From Adiantum capillus-veneris (lineage: Eukaryota; Streptophyta; Polypodiopsida; Polypodiales; Pteridaceae), in the NCBI GenBank assembly GCA_014529385.2, contig CM043966.1:85406087-85470086 (forward strand): a DNA stretch of 64,000 bases. The letters are read 5' to 3'. The notes beneath the pieces are model-generated. The model was not told where the DNA came from. It searched no databases and saw only the letters and a program-made list of their open reading frames with translations. Position 1 is the stretch's first letter. Each line of letters opens with the position of its first letter. Below, piece after piece: positions 1 to 11,966 of this stretch. The position numbers were made by a program, and so were the translations under genes.

Positions 1-28
1 GACGACCATGATTTCAAGAGAGAGGTAA
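1..28 (+). mobile_element. 3' end of a gypsy internal region with polypurine tract
   Basis: These bases closely match 36241-36268, the end of the internal region of element F. They include the purine-rich run aagagagaggtaa just before the LTR, which would prime plus-strand DNA synthesis. The rest of this element lies left of the window. Confidence 0.7.
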
Positions 29-1610
29 TGTCATAATAATCAAAATCTAATTCTCCTAAATGATTTTCTCATGTTAAACTGATCATTTAATATGGGGAAG
101 TGCCAGGGGAGAAAAAGCTAGAATATTGCTTAAGTTAGCAGACCGGCCACAGTAGGGATCCAAAGGAGGGAAAATATGGACCCAAAGGGGGGGCGATCTG
201 CAAAAGAGCTATGTGCAACAATGGACTCCAAATACCTTAGGGTTCAGCCCATTAAGACTTCCAAAATGCTAAGGTTCCAAAATTAAAAGGTTGTGTCCAA
301 AGGTCAAAAGCCTAGGGGAATTGAATGCTTGGTGTGTGTCCCAAAAGTCTTCAACCATCCCTACATAGGAGGGGGCGAGCCCTAGAAGAAGGAGATGAGA
401 GAGAAACTCACATACACACACAAGATCCCTTTACACAAAGGGAATGAGGGACACATGTCAGCTCCCTAGCCTAGATGCCCACAAGGTGTACTCAATTCCT
501 ATTGGATGGCCTTGGAGGTGGACCAATGAGAATTAGGCTAGAGTAAATCTAGTTTAATTAATTTAAAAACACTTAATAAAAGAACCAATAAGAATTAAGC
601 TCTCTAGAACACTATTGGCTAGTCTCCCAAGGGGTCCACAACAACCCAATGGCTTGCCTGATTCCTATTGGCCAGGAGGCAAAGGGTTCCAATGAGAGTT
701 TAGTTGAATTAAGTAATCACCTAAAGCTCTCACAAAACGGGAAAGGGGGACACATGTGAGAAGACTATCATTTATGCTGCTTAATTTCCATTGGCTAGGC
801 CTGGGGAGGTCCAATGAGGTATGAGGATGAGCAAATAGCAAGAGGGGTCGACCAAGAGAGACAGGGGGCTGATTTTTGCAAGGCATTATCACACACACAC
901 TCACACAAATGCATCTGTGAAGCAAGAAGACTCTCTCTCTCTCCTTCTCAAGCTTTAATGGAAAGCTTACCACCTGCTCCAAGCTTGTGAGAAGGGAGGC
1001 CTACACTAACAACTCTTAGCTTTGTGATGCAAATCCAACCAAGATCCAAGCTTCAATGCATGCTCATCTCCTCTACCATGCTAATTACTAAGCTAAGCTA
1101 TGCTAATATGAGTGATTATGTGAGGAGATGTATATCTTTCTCGTAATACTACTCCTCCTTCCTCTCAATCTACTCTCATACCCCACTAGCTCTCACCATC
1201 TTCAAACGTGTGTGAGATCTTGGGTCTGAGACCCTGAGGGAATTGATATTGTGTTTGATAAGTGTTTTGCTTAGTACTTGAAGCTTCCATATTCATTGCA
1301 CTAGCTAGTAGTGAAGGAAAACAAAGAATTGTATTGTAAAATGTCTCTCTTGATGAGAGAAACCATAGTACAAAGCCTTTTGGAGGGGGGACCGGCTCCA
1401 TGCAAATCCGGTCCTCAACTGTTGTCAATTGCTTGATTTCTCTCTCTTTTGAAGTACTGTTCATGCTATCTAGCTAGGTGTTATACTTTTTGTTGCTCTC
1501 TCCACCCAATCACTCTTGTTATTCTCATTAGGAATCTATTCTAATGAAATGCTCACTATGTTCATGCTATTTTCCGCTACACACAAGTTACTAGACCATT
1601 GAATGTTACA
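29..1610 (+). repeat. 3' LTR of a gypsy element of the F family
   Basis: It begins TGTCATAATA and ends GTTACA, giving the TG...CA ends of an LTR. It aligns by eye with the LTRs at 23749-25810 and 36269-38182. Shared blocks include the first 80 bases, the anaggagggaaa-type middle part, the CT-rich tract near 930, and the block around 1380-1420 that carries 'ggggggaccggctcca'. It is shorter than the F LTRs because it lacks their 76-base tandem repeats. The window holds only this LTR, so its own 5' partner and TSD cannot be checked. Confidence 0.75.
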
Positions 1611-1734
1611 AATTCTATCTTCTCTCTCACCTTCCTCACAATTCTCCTTCCTCTTTACTTCCATAGCTTCAAAACCATGTTTCTACAGACATATACACTC
1701 CTATATATCTCTATAATCACTTCCTCTTTGCAAC

Positions 1735-2560
1735 TTATACTAGAGATATGTAGGAAGACCAAGTCGACAAAGAAGCTACCTTGGACACCTCACTAGAGGT
1801 ACCTTCCACATGCATATTTGCAAACACCAACCAGTTCTTGAATAGAATGCCACCTTGAGAATTATTTGCCTTATAGAAAGTTGAGTTGTAGACCACACTA
1901 CTTTCAAGAATCCCCATTCATGAACTACAAACACATCACGTCCAATATTTTACAAGATAATGAAATTTGAAACACATCTTGTCCATAATCCAACCAACAC
2001 CAATGGATTGTTTATAACATCTCCATAATGTTTATACATGTCACATTGGTTCCTTGCTAGATGTAATGTGCCTTGAACTTTGACACATGGGCTCAAACAC
2101 GGATGAAGTGAATTTTAATGCACAGGTAAAAAGAAGTATAGGGAGCTTCAATTGCCCCTCTATGCCACACACTCAAGCATTCACATATTTCTCTGGTTAA
2201 AGCATTTTTCAACAACCTCCACCAAGCTAGGAGTTTAGAACTGAAGCTACTATGGTACTTTCCATGTGTGCCATGCCAATTTGTTGGGTGGAATCCTTGT
2301 TACTATTTTCCTCATAAATCTTTCCTTTGCCTTTATTCCTTCTCAAAACTCAAACCTTTCCCTTGGGAACAAAGATAGGCTCCTCCTCATAAGAAAATAG
2401 TTAATACCAATGAGATCTATCTTTTCTTGTGTAAATTGCAAGTGTAATGGCTTGGCCACCATCTCATACTCCGTAGGCAACTTCACAAGTACCAAGGCTG
2501 CTAATTGAGTACTAGTTAATGAATTTTTCATAGCCAACAGTTGGTCAAGCCCCAATCCAA
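1735..2560 (-). pseudogene. Trace of a copia gag region
   Basis: On the minus strand at 2343-2555 a short frame reads LVKLPTEYEMVAKPL followed by a charged leucine-rich stretch. This is like the LP-x-x-Y/W-E segment in the middle of Ty1/copia Gag proteins. The frame then breaks, and no zinc knuckle can be read downstream. The minus frame at 1735-1917 may belong to the same remnant but shows no motif I recognise. The assignment rests on one segment and is weak. Stretch 1611-1734 shows nothing. Confidence 0.35.
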
Positions 2561-3419
2561 TTGATTACCCGCTCAAGGAAGGAAGTTCATCTGAGTTAGA
2601 AGATGGTTTTGAAACCTGCTATTAAGGGACAGAAAGTTTTCTTACAAAATACGTTCAAATGGGAGGAGCAAGAATCTGTACTATCACCTCAAGTTTTTAT
2701 GGAGGGAAATCCACAAGGAATCTTGGATAGGTAGACACAACCACCACTGAACCAGTTGTTGGTAGGAATCCGGTTGCAACCATGACAAAAGAGACCGGAT
2801 GTTGGAGTAAATTGTGATGTTCTAGCTTAAGAATCAATTAATATTGACCTTGAGAAGGACCTGGTAGAGGGAATTTTCCAGTCCGATATTTGAGATGTTA
2901 GGATCTAGCTACCCATTTAGATTAAGATGGGAGATATGATCCAATTGATACCTGCTTTCAAGGAACAGTTAATGAATCCACTGGACGAACCAGCAATTAA
3001 TAAATTGTACCAGAAGAGATGAGTTCCCTGGAAGATGATCAAGCCCCACTAATCATAGTGTAGCATCGAGGTAGCAATATTAAAAATGTATTGGTTGATG
3101 GAGATTTTGGATTCAATATCATTACCATGAAAACATGTAAGAAGTATGGATGGCGTGAATTGGGACCGGTTCCGTTTTTTGTCTGGATAGATGGCAGAGG
3201 GAGAAGAAGATGAATAAGATTTCATGGGTCAAGGACGATGCAATCCAAGAAGTCAACTTGGGGACACCAGACAAACCTAAACCTATTAAGATTTGTGCGG
3301 ATCTGGATGAATATTTTTGAACTGATTTAATCAAGCTATTGACAAAGTTTATGGATGTGTTCACATGGGATTATTTGGATATGAAGGGTCTTGATCCCAG
3401 ATTTTACAACCATTGCATC

Positions 3420-3770
3420 AATTTGAACAAGGATGCGGTTACCACCGGCATGCTAGGTACCGCATGAATTCGAGTTATGTCAAGCAAGTTAAAGAGGAAC
3501 TGCATAGGTTGTTGAAGGTTTGATTCATTGTCCCAATTGATGATATGGAATGGATCTCACTGATTGTGGTGGTGCTGAAAAAAACAAGAAGTTACAAATT
3601 TGTGTTGACTATCGAAAGTTGGAATGCAGCTATAGTACCGTATCCTTTTTCACTTTCATTGACATGGTCGGTGAGCAAGTATACTCTTTTACAAATGGTT
3701 ATAGTGGGTATAATCGGGTCAGAATGGCAGTTGTAGATCAACCAAATATTGCATTCATAATAGCATAGGG
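3420..3770 (+). pseudogene. Gypsy reverse transcriptase fragment (broken)
   Basis: Two overlapping frames together give the order VKQVKEELHRLLK, then a lysine-rich KNKKLQICVDYRKL block, then YPFSFTFIDMVGEQ and SGYNRVRMA. These are RT motifs 1-3: the K-x-R/Q-x-CVDYR-x-LN block, the F-x-x-I/D segment and SGY-x-Q-x-x-x. The catalytic YVDD/FLDD motif should follow at about 3870-3900, but it is not readable. The piece is degraded by several frameshifts and cannot make an active enzyme. Confidence 0.65.
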
Positions 3771-4139
3771 AATCTTTGCCTGCACAGGGTGATGTGGTTT
3801 AAATTGAGAAATGCACCCATTACTTTCCAAAGGGATATGCAACAAATATTTGGTCCGTAACTCATTGATTTTATGCATATTTTTAAGGATAATTTCTCCA
3901 TTTTTGGGGATAAATTAAGGCATTTACTCATCATTTGCGACTTTGTTTCAAAAAACATCGGGAAACAAGACTAAGCCTTCCGATAAAAAGTGTGTTTGCG
4001 GTGGCCAACAGAATGTTGTTGGGCCATATCATCTCCAAGGATGGCATTACAGTAGAGCCTAGCAAGATTGCAGCCATTATTAAGGCACCCCCACCTGATT
4101 CATTAAAGGTAACCTTAAGATTTCTTGGTCAGGTTTGAT

Positions 4140-4740
4140 GATGTGGCGGCCATCTACAATTTTTGACGCATATTGTGGTTTCGTTGAATGCCATGGCACA
4201 TGTGGACAAGAAACAATTTAAGTGGACTGTTGAATATGATTTGGCTTTTTGCCGCCTTAAAGTGATGGTAACCAGAGCACTAGTTCTATTATCTCGAGAT
4301 TGGGGTAAGGATGCATATGATATTGCAATCAAAAGTATATTGATGCAAGAGACAGTTAATGGTTGGTTTAGACCGGTTTATTATGCCAGTAGATGACTTT
4401 CCATAGCGAGAGAATGTTCAAAAAGGGTTTACTTGATGAGGAAGTTCAGACATTATTTGCTTGCCAAATTGTTTTATTTTCATGATGATCACTCCACACT
4501 GCTGCTTTTGGTACAACAACTAAATTTGGTTGTGAGATTGGCTAGATGGATGATTCTATTACATGAATTTGAATTTGAAGTGGTGCATTGACGTGGTGTG
4601 TAACATGTTGTGGCGGACTATTTGTTTCAATTGAATTCAGGAGAAGCACCCGTTGGTGTGAAGGATGAGTTGTTGAAGACATATTTGTTTAGAGCAGAAG
4701 CAGAAGAGGAAGTTGTTCCATCTTTGGAACCTCTTCCTTG
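4140..4740 (+). pseudogene. Gypsy RNase H fragment (broken)
   Basis: The frame at 4163-4396 reads KKQFKWTVEYDLAFCRLK, then LLSRDWGKDAYDIAI and PVYYASR, followed by a stop. These match the connection domain and the start of RNase H in gypsy Pol. Past the stop the same order continues with KFRHYLLAK, then VVRLARWMILLHEF and VADYL, which closes the RNase H domain. The catalytic aspartate of the first block appears changed and stops are frequent. Confidence 0.65.
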
Positions 4741-5089
4741 GACATGATATGAGGAGATGCTGATTTTTCTATAGGAAGGGGTTATGCCGGCCTATTTAAT
4801 AATTGATCGATGAAAGACAGTAGCACTAAAGAATATCAGATTCAAAATCTTATTGGGTTAGCTTTATTGCAAAGATCTTTGTCATGTATTTTTTCAATAT
4901 GTTCCTAAATCCCAACAACGATCAATTTTGAAAGAGGCCCATGAAGGCATTTTTGGGGGACATTATATTATTGGGTTTGCTAACTGCAAGGAAGGTATTT
5001 CAAGTAGGACTTTGGTGGCCAACAGTTCATGCAAATGCAATGCCAGTTCATAGCTCAATGTGACATATGCCAACGGATTAGGTAGCTGA

Positions 5090-5990
5090 TTAACAAGGAC
5101 AAATTACCACTGATTTGATCTTACCACTTAAACCATTTCAAAAATGGGGTTTGGAATTTATATGTCTAATCAAACCAGAAGTAAAACAATCTCAATGCAT
5201 ATATATTTTGACATGCACGGATTACTATACAAAGTGGTTGAAGCCTGGGCATTAAAGGAGGATGATACGCTTTTAGTTGTTGCATGTCTCTGTTGGGATG
5301 TGTTTCCACGGTTTGGTTTACAAGTGGAATTGGTTAGCAATCCGAATATATATTTCCCGAAGAAGGTGAAAAGGGAATTGTTGCGGACTTTTGAATCATG
5401 CATAAGAAGAGTACTCCCTATCATCCGCATGCAAATGGGTTGGTTGAAAGCAGCAATAAGGTCATTATGAAGATGTTGACCAAGTTAATGGCTGTGAAAC
5501 GTGATGATTGGGATCTTAAACTCTCCACGACACTATGGGCATATCGCACCTCATTTAAAGTGTCTATGAGGTTTACTTTGTTCAAATTAGAGTTCAAAAG
5601 CCATTTCTCAGTTGGAATTTGTAGTACCCAGCATGCATATCGCAATGACAGAGAAGCTATAACCTGAATACTTGGTGGTCTACCATATGGACAGTCAATT
5701 GCTCCAACTGAAAGAGGATAGATATACCAATTTTATGATGATGCGGGAATTTCAAAACACGAAGAAGAAATAAGTGGATTGGGGAATCCAATTCAAGATA
5801 TTCAAACCAAGAGATTTGGTGATCACGTTTGATTCAAGGCAAGGGAAACATAAAGGAAACCTTAAGTTGCAATGGCTAGGCTCGTATCGTGTTTGTGAAA
5901 GTGCAAGTGACAATGCGTTCTTTTTGTGAAACTTGGATGGAACTTTGATTCCAAGTCTGATGAATGGATTCAAACTACGATATTACATTG
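5090..5990 (+). pseudogene. Gypsy integrase fragment and tail (broken)
   Basis: Across frames the region reads LKPFQKWGLEFI, then TCTDYYTKW, FESC-type remains, then STPYHPHANGLVESSNK and DWDLKLSTTLWAYRT. These correspond to the integrase core D, then the Y-H-P-Q-x-N-G-x-V-E block with the last catalytic glutamate, then the helix before the C-terminal part. The tail NLDGTLIPSLMNGFKLRYY is typical for the end of plant gypsy integrases. Several stops and shifts make it a pseudogene. Stretch 6000-6453 shows no further motif. Confidence 0.65.
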
Positions 5991-6453
5991 GGATGGTGCC
6001 TACTAATCATGAGCAGAAGATCACAGTGGATGATCTGACGGTCCCTGTAATTATGATGGTGAGCAACTTTGAGAGCAGACTCTATTCCTTAGGGGGATAT
6101 TTGAGCTATCATGAGATGGACAATGGAATGAGTAGTGTAATTGTGACATGGGATGGCAGTCCATTAACTGATATATGTGTGAATTCATGGATCGAGGCCT
6201 ACTTTAATCTCACTTTTACATGTTGAGTTTTTTTCTGCTAACCTTCTTGAGCAACTCTGCTCCTTGCATGCTCTTGCGAAGTCCATCATCTCTCTCCTAT
6301 AGCTTCTCAAGCTCCCTGTAGATAAAGCCATGGCACCAGTACTGGGGTCAGCCAGTATGAAGGCCCTTTCCCCTATCAACAACCAGATGATGGAGCGGAT
6401 GAACATATGGCTAGAGCCCATGATGTTTGGAATACACTCTCATTGATTGGGCA

Positions 6454-6643
6454 TGAAGGAGTACGAGCGGAAGTGCAACACGAGAGAGAGTGCGAGAAGA
6501 AGAGCACGACGATATGGTGAACTCTCTCTACTATAATGTGTAGAGCATAGTGGATTTATTAGGTTTTTACAAAATATATGTGTACATACCTGGCGGCCCC
6601 CGCCCACTTACCTGGGCAACACATTGGGATTTATACCCCAAAA
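6454..6643 (-). repeat. Copia A 3' LTR
   Basis: On the plus strand it starts tgaaggagtac and ends taccccaaaa. It matches the right LTR at 11967-12158 along its length with about 19 differences counted by eye. The expected terminal ccccaaca is altered to ccccaaaa. Confidence 0.92.
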
Positions 6644-6656
6644 ATCCTCCCACTTA
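6644..6656 (-). promoter_or_regulatory. Copia A polypurine tract
   Basis: On the minus strand this is AAGTGGGAGGAT directly upstream of the 3' LTR, the place where plus-strand synthesis would start. The same tract sits at 17999-18012 in element B. Confidence 0.8.
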
Positions 6657-6731
6657 AAGTCCAATGTGGTACTTTAAGTGTGAGAGAAGCTACTATACAA
6701 GAAATTACAAGAGATGTAGAGAAGTGATGTA

Positions 6732-8450
6732 CTACCCTACACCTAACTGCTTGCGAAAAATGCGCAAAGCTCTTAAGGGAAGTCCTTTTGTAAATAGATC
6801 AGCAGGATTTTCTGTGGTGTGAACTTTGACAAGCTGAAGTTGCTTATCCTCGAGCATTTCCCTGATGAAATGATACTTCACATCCACATGCTTTGTCTTT
6901 GAGTGATAAACTGGATTGCGAGCCAATTTATAGCACTTTGACTATCACAATATAACACAGGGATCTCTTCTTTGATTCCCAAATCTGTTACTAGTCGATT
7001 AAGCCAAATTGATTCTTTGCATGCCTCTGATGTTGCAACATATTCAGCCTCTGTAGTAGATGAGTAACAAATCTTGTAATCTAGAACACCATGATACTGC
7101 TCCACCAGCCAATGTAAAGACATACCCTGACGTAGACCTTCGGTTGTCTAAGTCACTTGCATAATCTGAGTCTGTAAAACCCTTTACACTTAGCTCCTGA
7201 CTCCCATAGCATATACGCATACTCTTTGTAGCTTTCAGGTATCTCAAATTCCTTCACTGCCTCCCAATGTTTCTTGCATGGGTTTGACATGTATCGACTT
7301 ACTACTCCCACTGCAAATGCATTGTCTGGGTGAGTAGCAATCATTGCATACATCAAACTACCCATGCACACGCATATGGAATCTTATCCATTTCAGCCTG
7401 TTCTTCCTCAGACACAGGACAATCTTGTTTGCTAAGTTTCACATATGGTGGCAATGGAACTCAATGCCTTTCCCTTTCATATTGAAACGTTGCAAAACCT
7501 TGTCAATATACTATGTTTGAAATAACAAATCAACTTTTTGATCTGTCTCTCTCAATGCGCATTACCAAGTATATGACTTGCCTCCCATGTCTTTCATGTC
7601 AAACGATTTTGCCATCTTTGACTTCAAAGCTGAAAAATTTCTTCCAAGTGCTTGCCAGCAATCAACATGTCATCCACATACAAAATAAGGATCAGGCCAA
7701 CTACATCCTTAGCCTTCTTTGTATATAGACAGTGATCGAACTCACTACGTTTGTAGCCTTGACAAAGCATAAACTTGTGGAATTTATGGTACCATGCCCT
7801 CGGTGATTGTTTTAAGCCATAAAGACTCTTTAACAACTGGCATACCCATCTTCCTTGCCTTTCTCAACAAACCTTCTGGCTGCTGCATGTAATTTCCACA
7901 TCTAAATCACCATGCAAGAACGTTGTCTTGACATCATTTGGTGCAACACCAAATCTAATATGGAAACCAATGAGAAAGCATCTCAATGTAGTCATTTGAC
8001 CACCGGGAGAGACTTCATCAAAGTCAATGCCTTGTTCTTGCTTAAAGCCTTGGCAACAAGCCTTGCTTTGTACTTTGGCTGACTATCATGAGCGGTGATC
8101 TTATACTGTAAACCCATTTACAAGGTAGAGCCTTTTTGCCTGTGGTAATTTAACTAGCTTCCATGACTTGTTTTTTATGCAGAGCTTTAATCTCTGACTG
8201 CATGGCCAATTGCCAATCCCGGAGTCCTTCATTTGCACTTCTTCTTGTAACCATGAAGGTCATTGCAATCAGTCACCATGACATAGTTCATAGATGGAAC
8301 AAACCTATCAGAGGTGGCGTGACACGTCCAGATCTATGCACAATAGGTGGCTCGGGCTCAGCCACAACTCTGGTTCCACTCTATCCTGTCTTGCTCCTCT
8401 TGAGCCTTGACATTTTGTCTTGCACGTGTAGGTCCATCTTTGGAAGACAA
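6732..8450 (-). pseudogene. Copia A reverse transcriptase and RNase H (broken)
   Basis: Minus-strand frames give, in order, the RT palm (KSLYGLKQSPRAWYHKF and LILYVDDMLIAGKHLE near 7624-7836), the post-RT block with SLMYAMIATHPD (near 7250-7370), and RNase H with ATKSMRICYGSQELSVKGF, STSGYVFTLAGG and TTEAEYVA. It ends with the tail KTKHVDVKYHFIRE and a stop at 6732. The catalytic YVDD motif is intact, but the region is split into at least five frames by small indels and stops. In B the same region is one long frame. The last short frame reaches ...FRKQLGVG-stop, the natural C terminus of Pol. Confidence 0.9.
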
Positions 8451-8839
8451 CTCTTCTAATCTCTCAACCCTCTCTGGTTTAGAATGATATTTGGATTCAT
8501 TAAAGTGAACATCATTGCTGCGGACAAACCCTTTCTGGATTCGGGATCCCAAAGTCTGTACCCCATCTCACCAGAATTACCATAGCCTGAAAGATGCACT
8601 TTCTACTCTTTGGCTCAAGTTTGTTCCTAAATTCCCTTGGAACGTTCTTCTAATCTCCTCAACCCTCTCTGGTTTAGAATGATATTTGGATTCATTAAAG
8701 TGAACATCATTGCTGCGGACAACCTTTCTGGATTCGGGATCCCAAAGTCTGTACCCCATCTCACCAGAATTACCATAGCCTAGAAAGATGCACTTTCTAC
8801 TCTTTGGCTCAAGTTTGTTCCTAAATTCCCTTGGAACGT
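8451..8839. repeat. 195-base tandem duplication inside copia A pol
   Basis: The unit starting cttctaatctc at about 8451 and ending ggaacgt at 8645 is repeated at 8646-8839 with only a few changes. Element B has this stretch once (about 19840-20034). The copy therefore arose inside A after the two lines split, and it knocks the integrase-RT linker out of frame. Confidence 0.9.
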
Positions 8840-9647
8840 GAGTATATGCCTCACAACCAAAGACTCTGAGATGCTTGTCTGAGGGCATTTTGCCTGACCA
8901 TATAATGTCTGGCACTGAATCCTTCTGCAAAACCTTCCTAGGAGATCTATTTACAAGATGAACAGCTGCTGATACAGCTTCAGCCCAAAACCCATTTGGC
9001 AGCTGTGCATTAGACAACATACTTCTGACCTTCTCTTGTATGGTCCTATTCATCCTCTCAGCAACACCATTTTGAGGAGGATTGTAAGGAGCAGTAAGTT
9101 CACGTTTTATACCTTTTGACTCACAAAAGTCCTGAAAGGCCTTTGAAACATACTCTCCACCATTGTCAGTGCGTAAGCATTTAAGCTTCTTGCCACTCTG
9201 ATTCTCCACAAGTGTCACAAACGTTTTGAAAACACTAAACGCTTCATCCTTGTGCTTGAGAAAGTAAACCCATACTGTCCTCGAGTAATCATCTATAAAT
9301 GTCATAAAGTAAGAAGCTCCCCCTAGAGATAGGCTAGGCATAGGTCCACACAAATCACTATGAACAAGTGCCAACTGTGTATCTCTTCTACTGCTTCTAT
9401 GCTTATGTGGCTGCTGTGTTTTCTTACCATACAGACAATGTTCACAGAATTCAAAATCATTAAATGAAAAGCCAGGCAAATAACCAGAACGAGACAAGAT
9501 TTCCATTCCCTTCTTGGACATATGTCCTAACCAGCTATGCCACAAAGAAACGTTCGGCTGCTCGGTTACATTGATTACATTTTTAGAGACATTTGATACA
9601 TAAATCATGTAAAGTCCTCCAGACTTTACTCCATGTGCTATTGTCAT
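8577..9647 (-). pseudogene. Copia A GAG-pre-integrase and integrase
   Basis: A 356-residue open frame carries the HHCC zinc-binding region (WHSWLGHMSKKG with EHCLYGK) and the integrase catalytic core. The core shows HSDLCGPM with the first Asp, RTDNGGEY with the second Asp, and NGVAERMNRT with the Glu. It continues through the C-terminal FLGYGNSGEMGYRLWD block. This enzyme would cut target DNA and join the cDNA ends. The frame starts inside the polyprotein, just after the protease. It ends in the duplicated segment at 8451-8839, where it runs into foreign frame, so the polyprotein cannot continue to RT. The domain itself looks well kept. Confidence 0.9.
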
Positions 9648-10877
9648 AAAACCCTTGGATATCTTCCATATCTCCTATCCAAAAGTGGTGATGTAGCCAG
9701 CATCATCAAGTAAACCTGTGCTGATCAAGCTCTTTGTAATTGCGGGAACATGTCTCACATTCTTCAGCGTGAAAGAAGAGCCATTCTGAAACTTCAATTA
9801 AACATCTCCAACACCTAAGATCTCACATGTCTGCCCATTGCCTAGCCGAACATGATCTTTAGTGGTCACATAAGAGGTAAACCACTCCTTCTTTGGAGAC
9901 ACATGAAGTGATGCCCCTCAGTCTATAATCCAATCACTCAGTGCATTTCCATCAGATGCTGTAAGAAGAGCTGAGTCCATTGTAATCTTCAAGAAGTAGA
10001 TGTCTCCTGACACTAGACTGTCATCCTCTGCAACAGTGTTTGTCACATTTATTTCTTGAATCTTCACTGAGGACTTGTTCTTCTCACCATGGTCTTCAGC
10101 TTTCTCTTTGCCTTTTTCTGCTTTCCATTCTCTGCAGTCTCTTTTCATGTGACCCTTCTTGCCACAATGGTAGCATTCTATGTCACTCTTTCCTTTAGCA
10201 CTGCGGGACTTGCTACGAGACTGATTCCTCTTTCCACCTTTGTAATTTTCTTTGGTCCTTCCCCTGACAACTAAGGCTGTTCCTTTTCCTTTGTCCATTG
10301 TCTTTCTGTTGGTTTCTTCAGTAAGAAGACTTCCTTCTACACCTGCTATGTTCAAACCATCTGGAGGTGCAAAATTACTCAAAGCTGTGAAAAAAGTGTC
10401 CCAACTTTTTGGCAATGTGATCAACAGGAACATAGCTCTAACAGGTTCATCAAACTTGACACCTTGAGCTGACAACTGACTATAGATTGTGTTGAATGCA
10501 TTCAGATGATTGGACATAGGTGTCCCTTCTTTCATCTTCAAGTCAACAAGCTTCTTAAGCTAGTATACAAGTGAAGCTGCACTCTGCTTCTCATAAAGAT
10601 CACTCAGCTTTAACCATGCTTGATAAGCCGACATCTCGTCTGCTACATTGAAGTAAACGCTTTCTGCCAAAGTCAGCATAATGGTAGAAAGTGCCAATTC
10701 ATCCATTTCGCTCCATTCATCTTCGTCCATATCTTTCTGTTTTATCCCCTTGAGCTTTATAGGTTTTATCTACCTCTTTTGTACCAACACATGCCAAATC
10801 TGCTGCTTCCACAATGGGAAATTGGTTCCATCCAGCTTCTTGATATTGTAAAGAGCAGTGTCCTGTTATCTAGCCAT
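9648..10877 (-). pseudogene. Copia A gag and protease (broken)
   Basis: Compared with B, the start codon is at 10875-10877 (minus), but the fourth codon is TAA where B has TCA. A 207-residue frame remains at 9918-10541. It holds the Gag core (KSWDTFFTALSNFAPP) and an intact CCHC zinc knuckle (CYHCGKKGHMKRDC). The frame ends at the protease motif: WIID is followed by TGA in place of the Ser of D-S-G-A. The part between 9648 and 9917 continues protease-like sequence (HVRLGNGQ-type) with a further break. It is non-functional. Confidence 0.88.
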
Positions 10878-11952
10878 AGCTACGCTTCACAGTAGTTTAC
10901 TTTCCTGGGAAAAATTCGGCAGAGTTTCCCCTGTAAACTGACCTCTGAACCAATATCAACGTATCAAATGAACCAAGAAAGCTTCAGATTCTGTAGAAAT
11001 TTTTGGCTGAGTCTCCTTTGTAAAAGGGCTCTGGTGTACTCAAAAAACATACCAAAAAACAGCTCAAAAACACTGTCTCTCTGACACTGTAAGCTGCGGG
11101 TAAATCTGTCCTGCACCTGTACTGTCCTGTCACTGTCCTGTAAGCATAGACTGCGATAATGCCTCAACGGCAGTAAAGCAAAGATGCAATCCCAACTGTC
11201 TAACTCACAGTCGATACATCCTAGCTACCTATCTAAGGGTGCTCGAGGGATCACTCCAAGACCTGTATCACCGAAAGGATCTCAACATTCGAGAATTCCC
11301 CAGCTCAATAAAACCTCACTCGACCCTCAACAAAGGCTGCAGTAAATCTGACAATACATAGACTTCCCACAAAGTCATACATCCACAAATTTCCCACTGT
11401 ATGTTGTAACCGCTACGGCGGTTGTTTGCTGCGTGACTCACACCCAACAAACCCTCAACAGACATACATCATCTCTGACAATACATCCCATGTGGAGGTA
11501 CCTGCAATGTCAGGATGAAATCTGGAATATCAAGCAGCAAACACAAGCTACCTGATGAACTAGTGGATGTCGCCTACAGTCTGTGTCTAGATGCGCCCGT
11601 GTCGTATGTGACACGCCTCCAAGAACTGTGAGCCGTCCTTCGATGTGTAGACAACCACAAATCAGCACTCTCGGAGTGTCGATATCCTCAGCACCTGCAG
11701 TCGTAGGCCGAAAACCCCAAATTTGCAGAGTCGGATCTGCACCCGCTGAGACCACGTAGTCAAAAATGGCCTGCGCAGACCTTTGTCGAAGCCGAACGGT
11801 GGCCGAGATGACCTCAGAATGAAATTCTGACAACACCAAGCCCTTTGGGCTTGCCCACGAGATTTGGGGCCGTGTCTTCGCCTGTCAAATTTCACTCCAA
11901 TCTGAGTTGGTGACTCTAGCCTCCTGCAGTGCTGCCCCGAGCCTCGATCTGA
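10878..11952 (-). other. Copia A untranslated leader
   Basis: This is about 1.1 kb between the PBS and the gag start. It aligns with the B leader at 22074-23109 over its whole length, with scattered substitutions and small indels. Open frames in it are not conserved with B, so it is best read as leader RNA with the packaging region, not as a gene. Confidence 0.7.
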
Positions 11953-11964
11953 GCTCTGATACCA
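11953..11964 (-). promoter_or_regulatory. Copia A primer-binding site
   Basis: The minus strand reads TGGTATCAGAGC two bases inside the 5' LTR. This is the usual complement of the plant initiator Met tRNA 3' end, which would prime cDNA synthesis. Confidence 0.9.
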
Positions 11965-11966
11965 GT

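Larger units (their letters stand above)
2580..6225 (+). mobile_element. Decayed Ty3/gypsy pol, Tat/Athila-like order
   Basis: Pieces of a gypsy polyprotein occur in order on the plus strand: reverse transcriptase near 3420-3770, RNase H near 4140-4740, integrase near 5090-5640 and an integrase tail to about 6000. Frames are broken every 50-100 codons by stops and shifts. No LTR pair is recognised around it, so it is an old internal fragment. Segments such as YYTKW in the integrase and LARWMILLHEFEFEVVH in the RNase H resemble plant non-chromovirus gypsy lineages (Tat/Athila). No chromodomain is seen. Lineage assignment is inference. Confidence 0.7.

Noticed and set aside
9900-10470. Plus-strand frames across copia A gag, mirrored in B at 21176-21663
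   Set aside because: Antisense shadows of gag. They are conserved only because the sense strand is.
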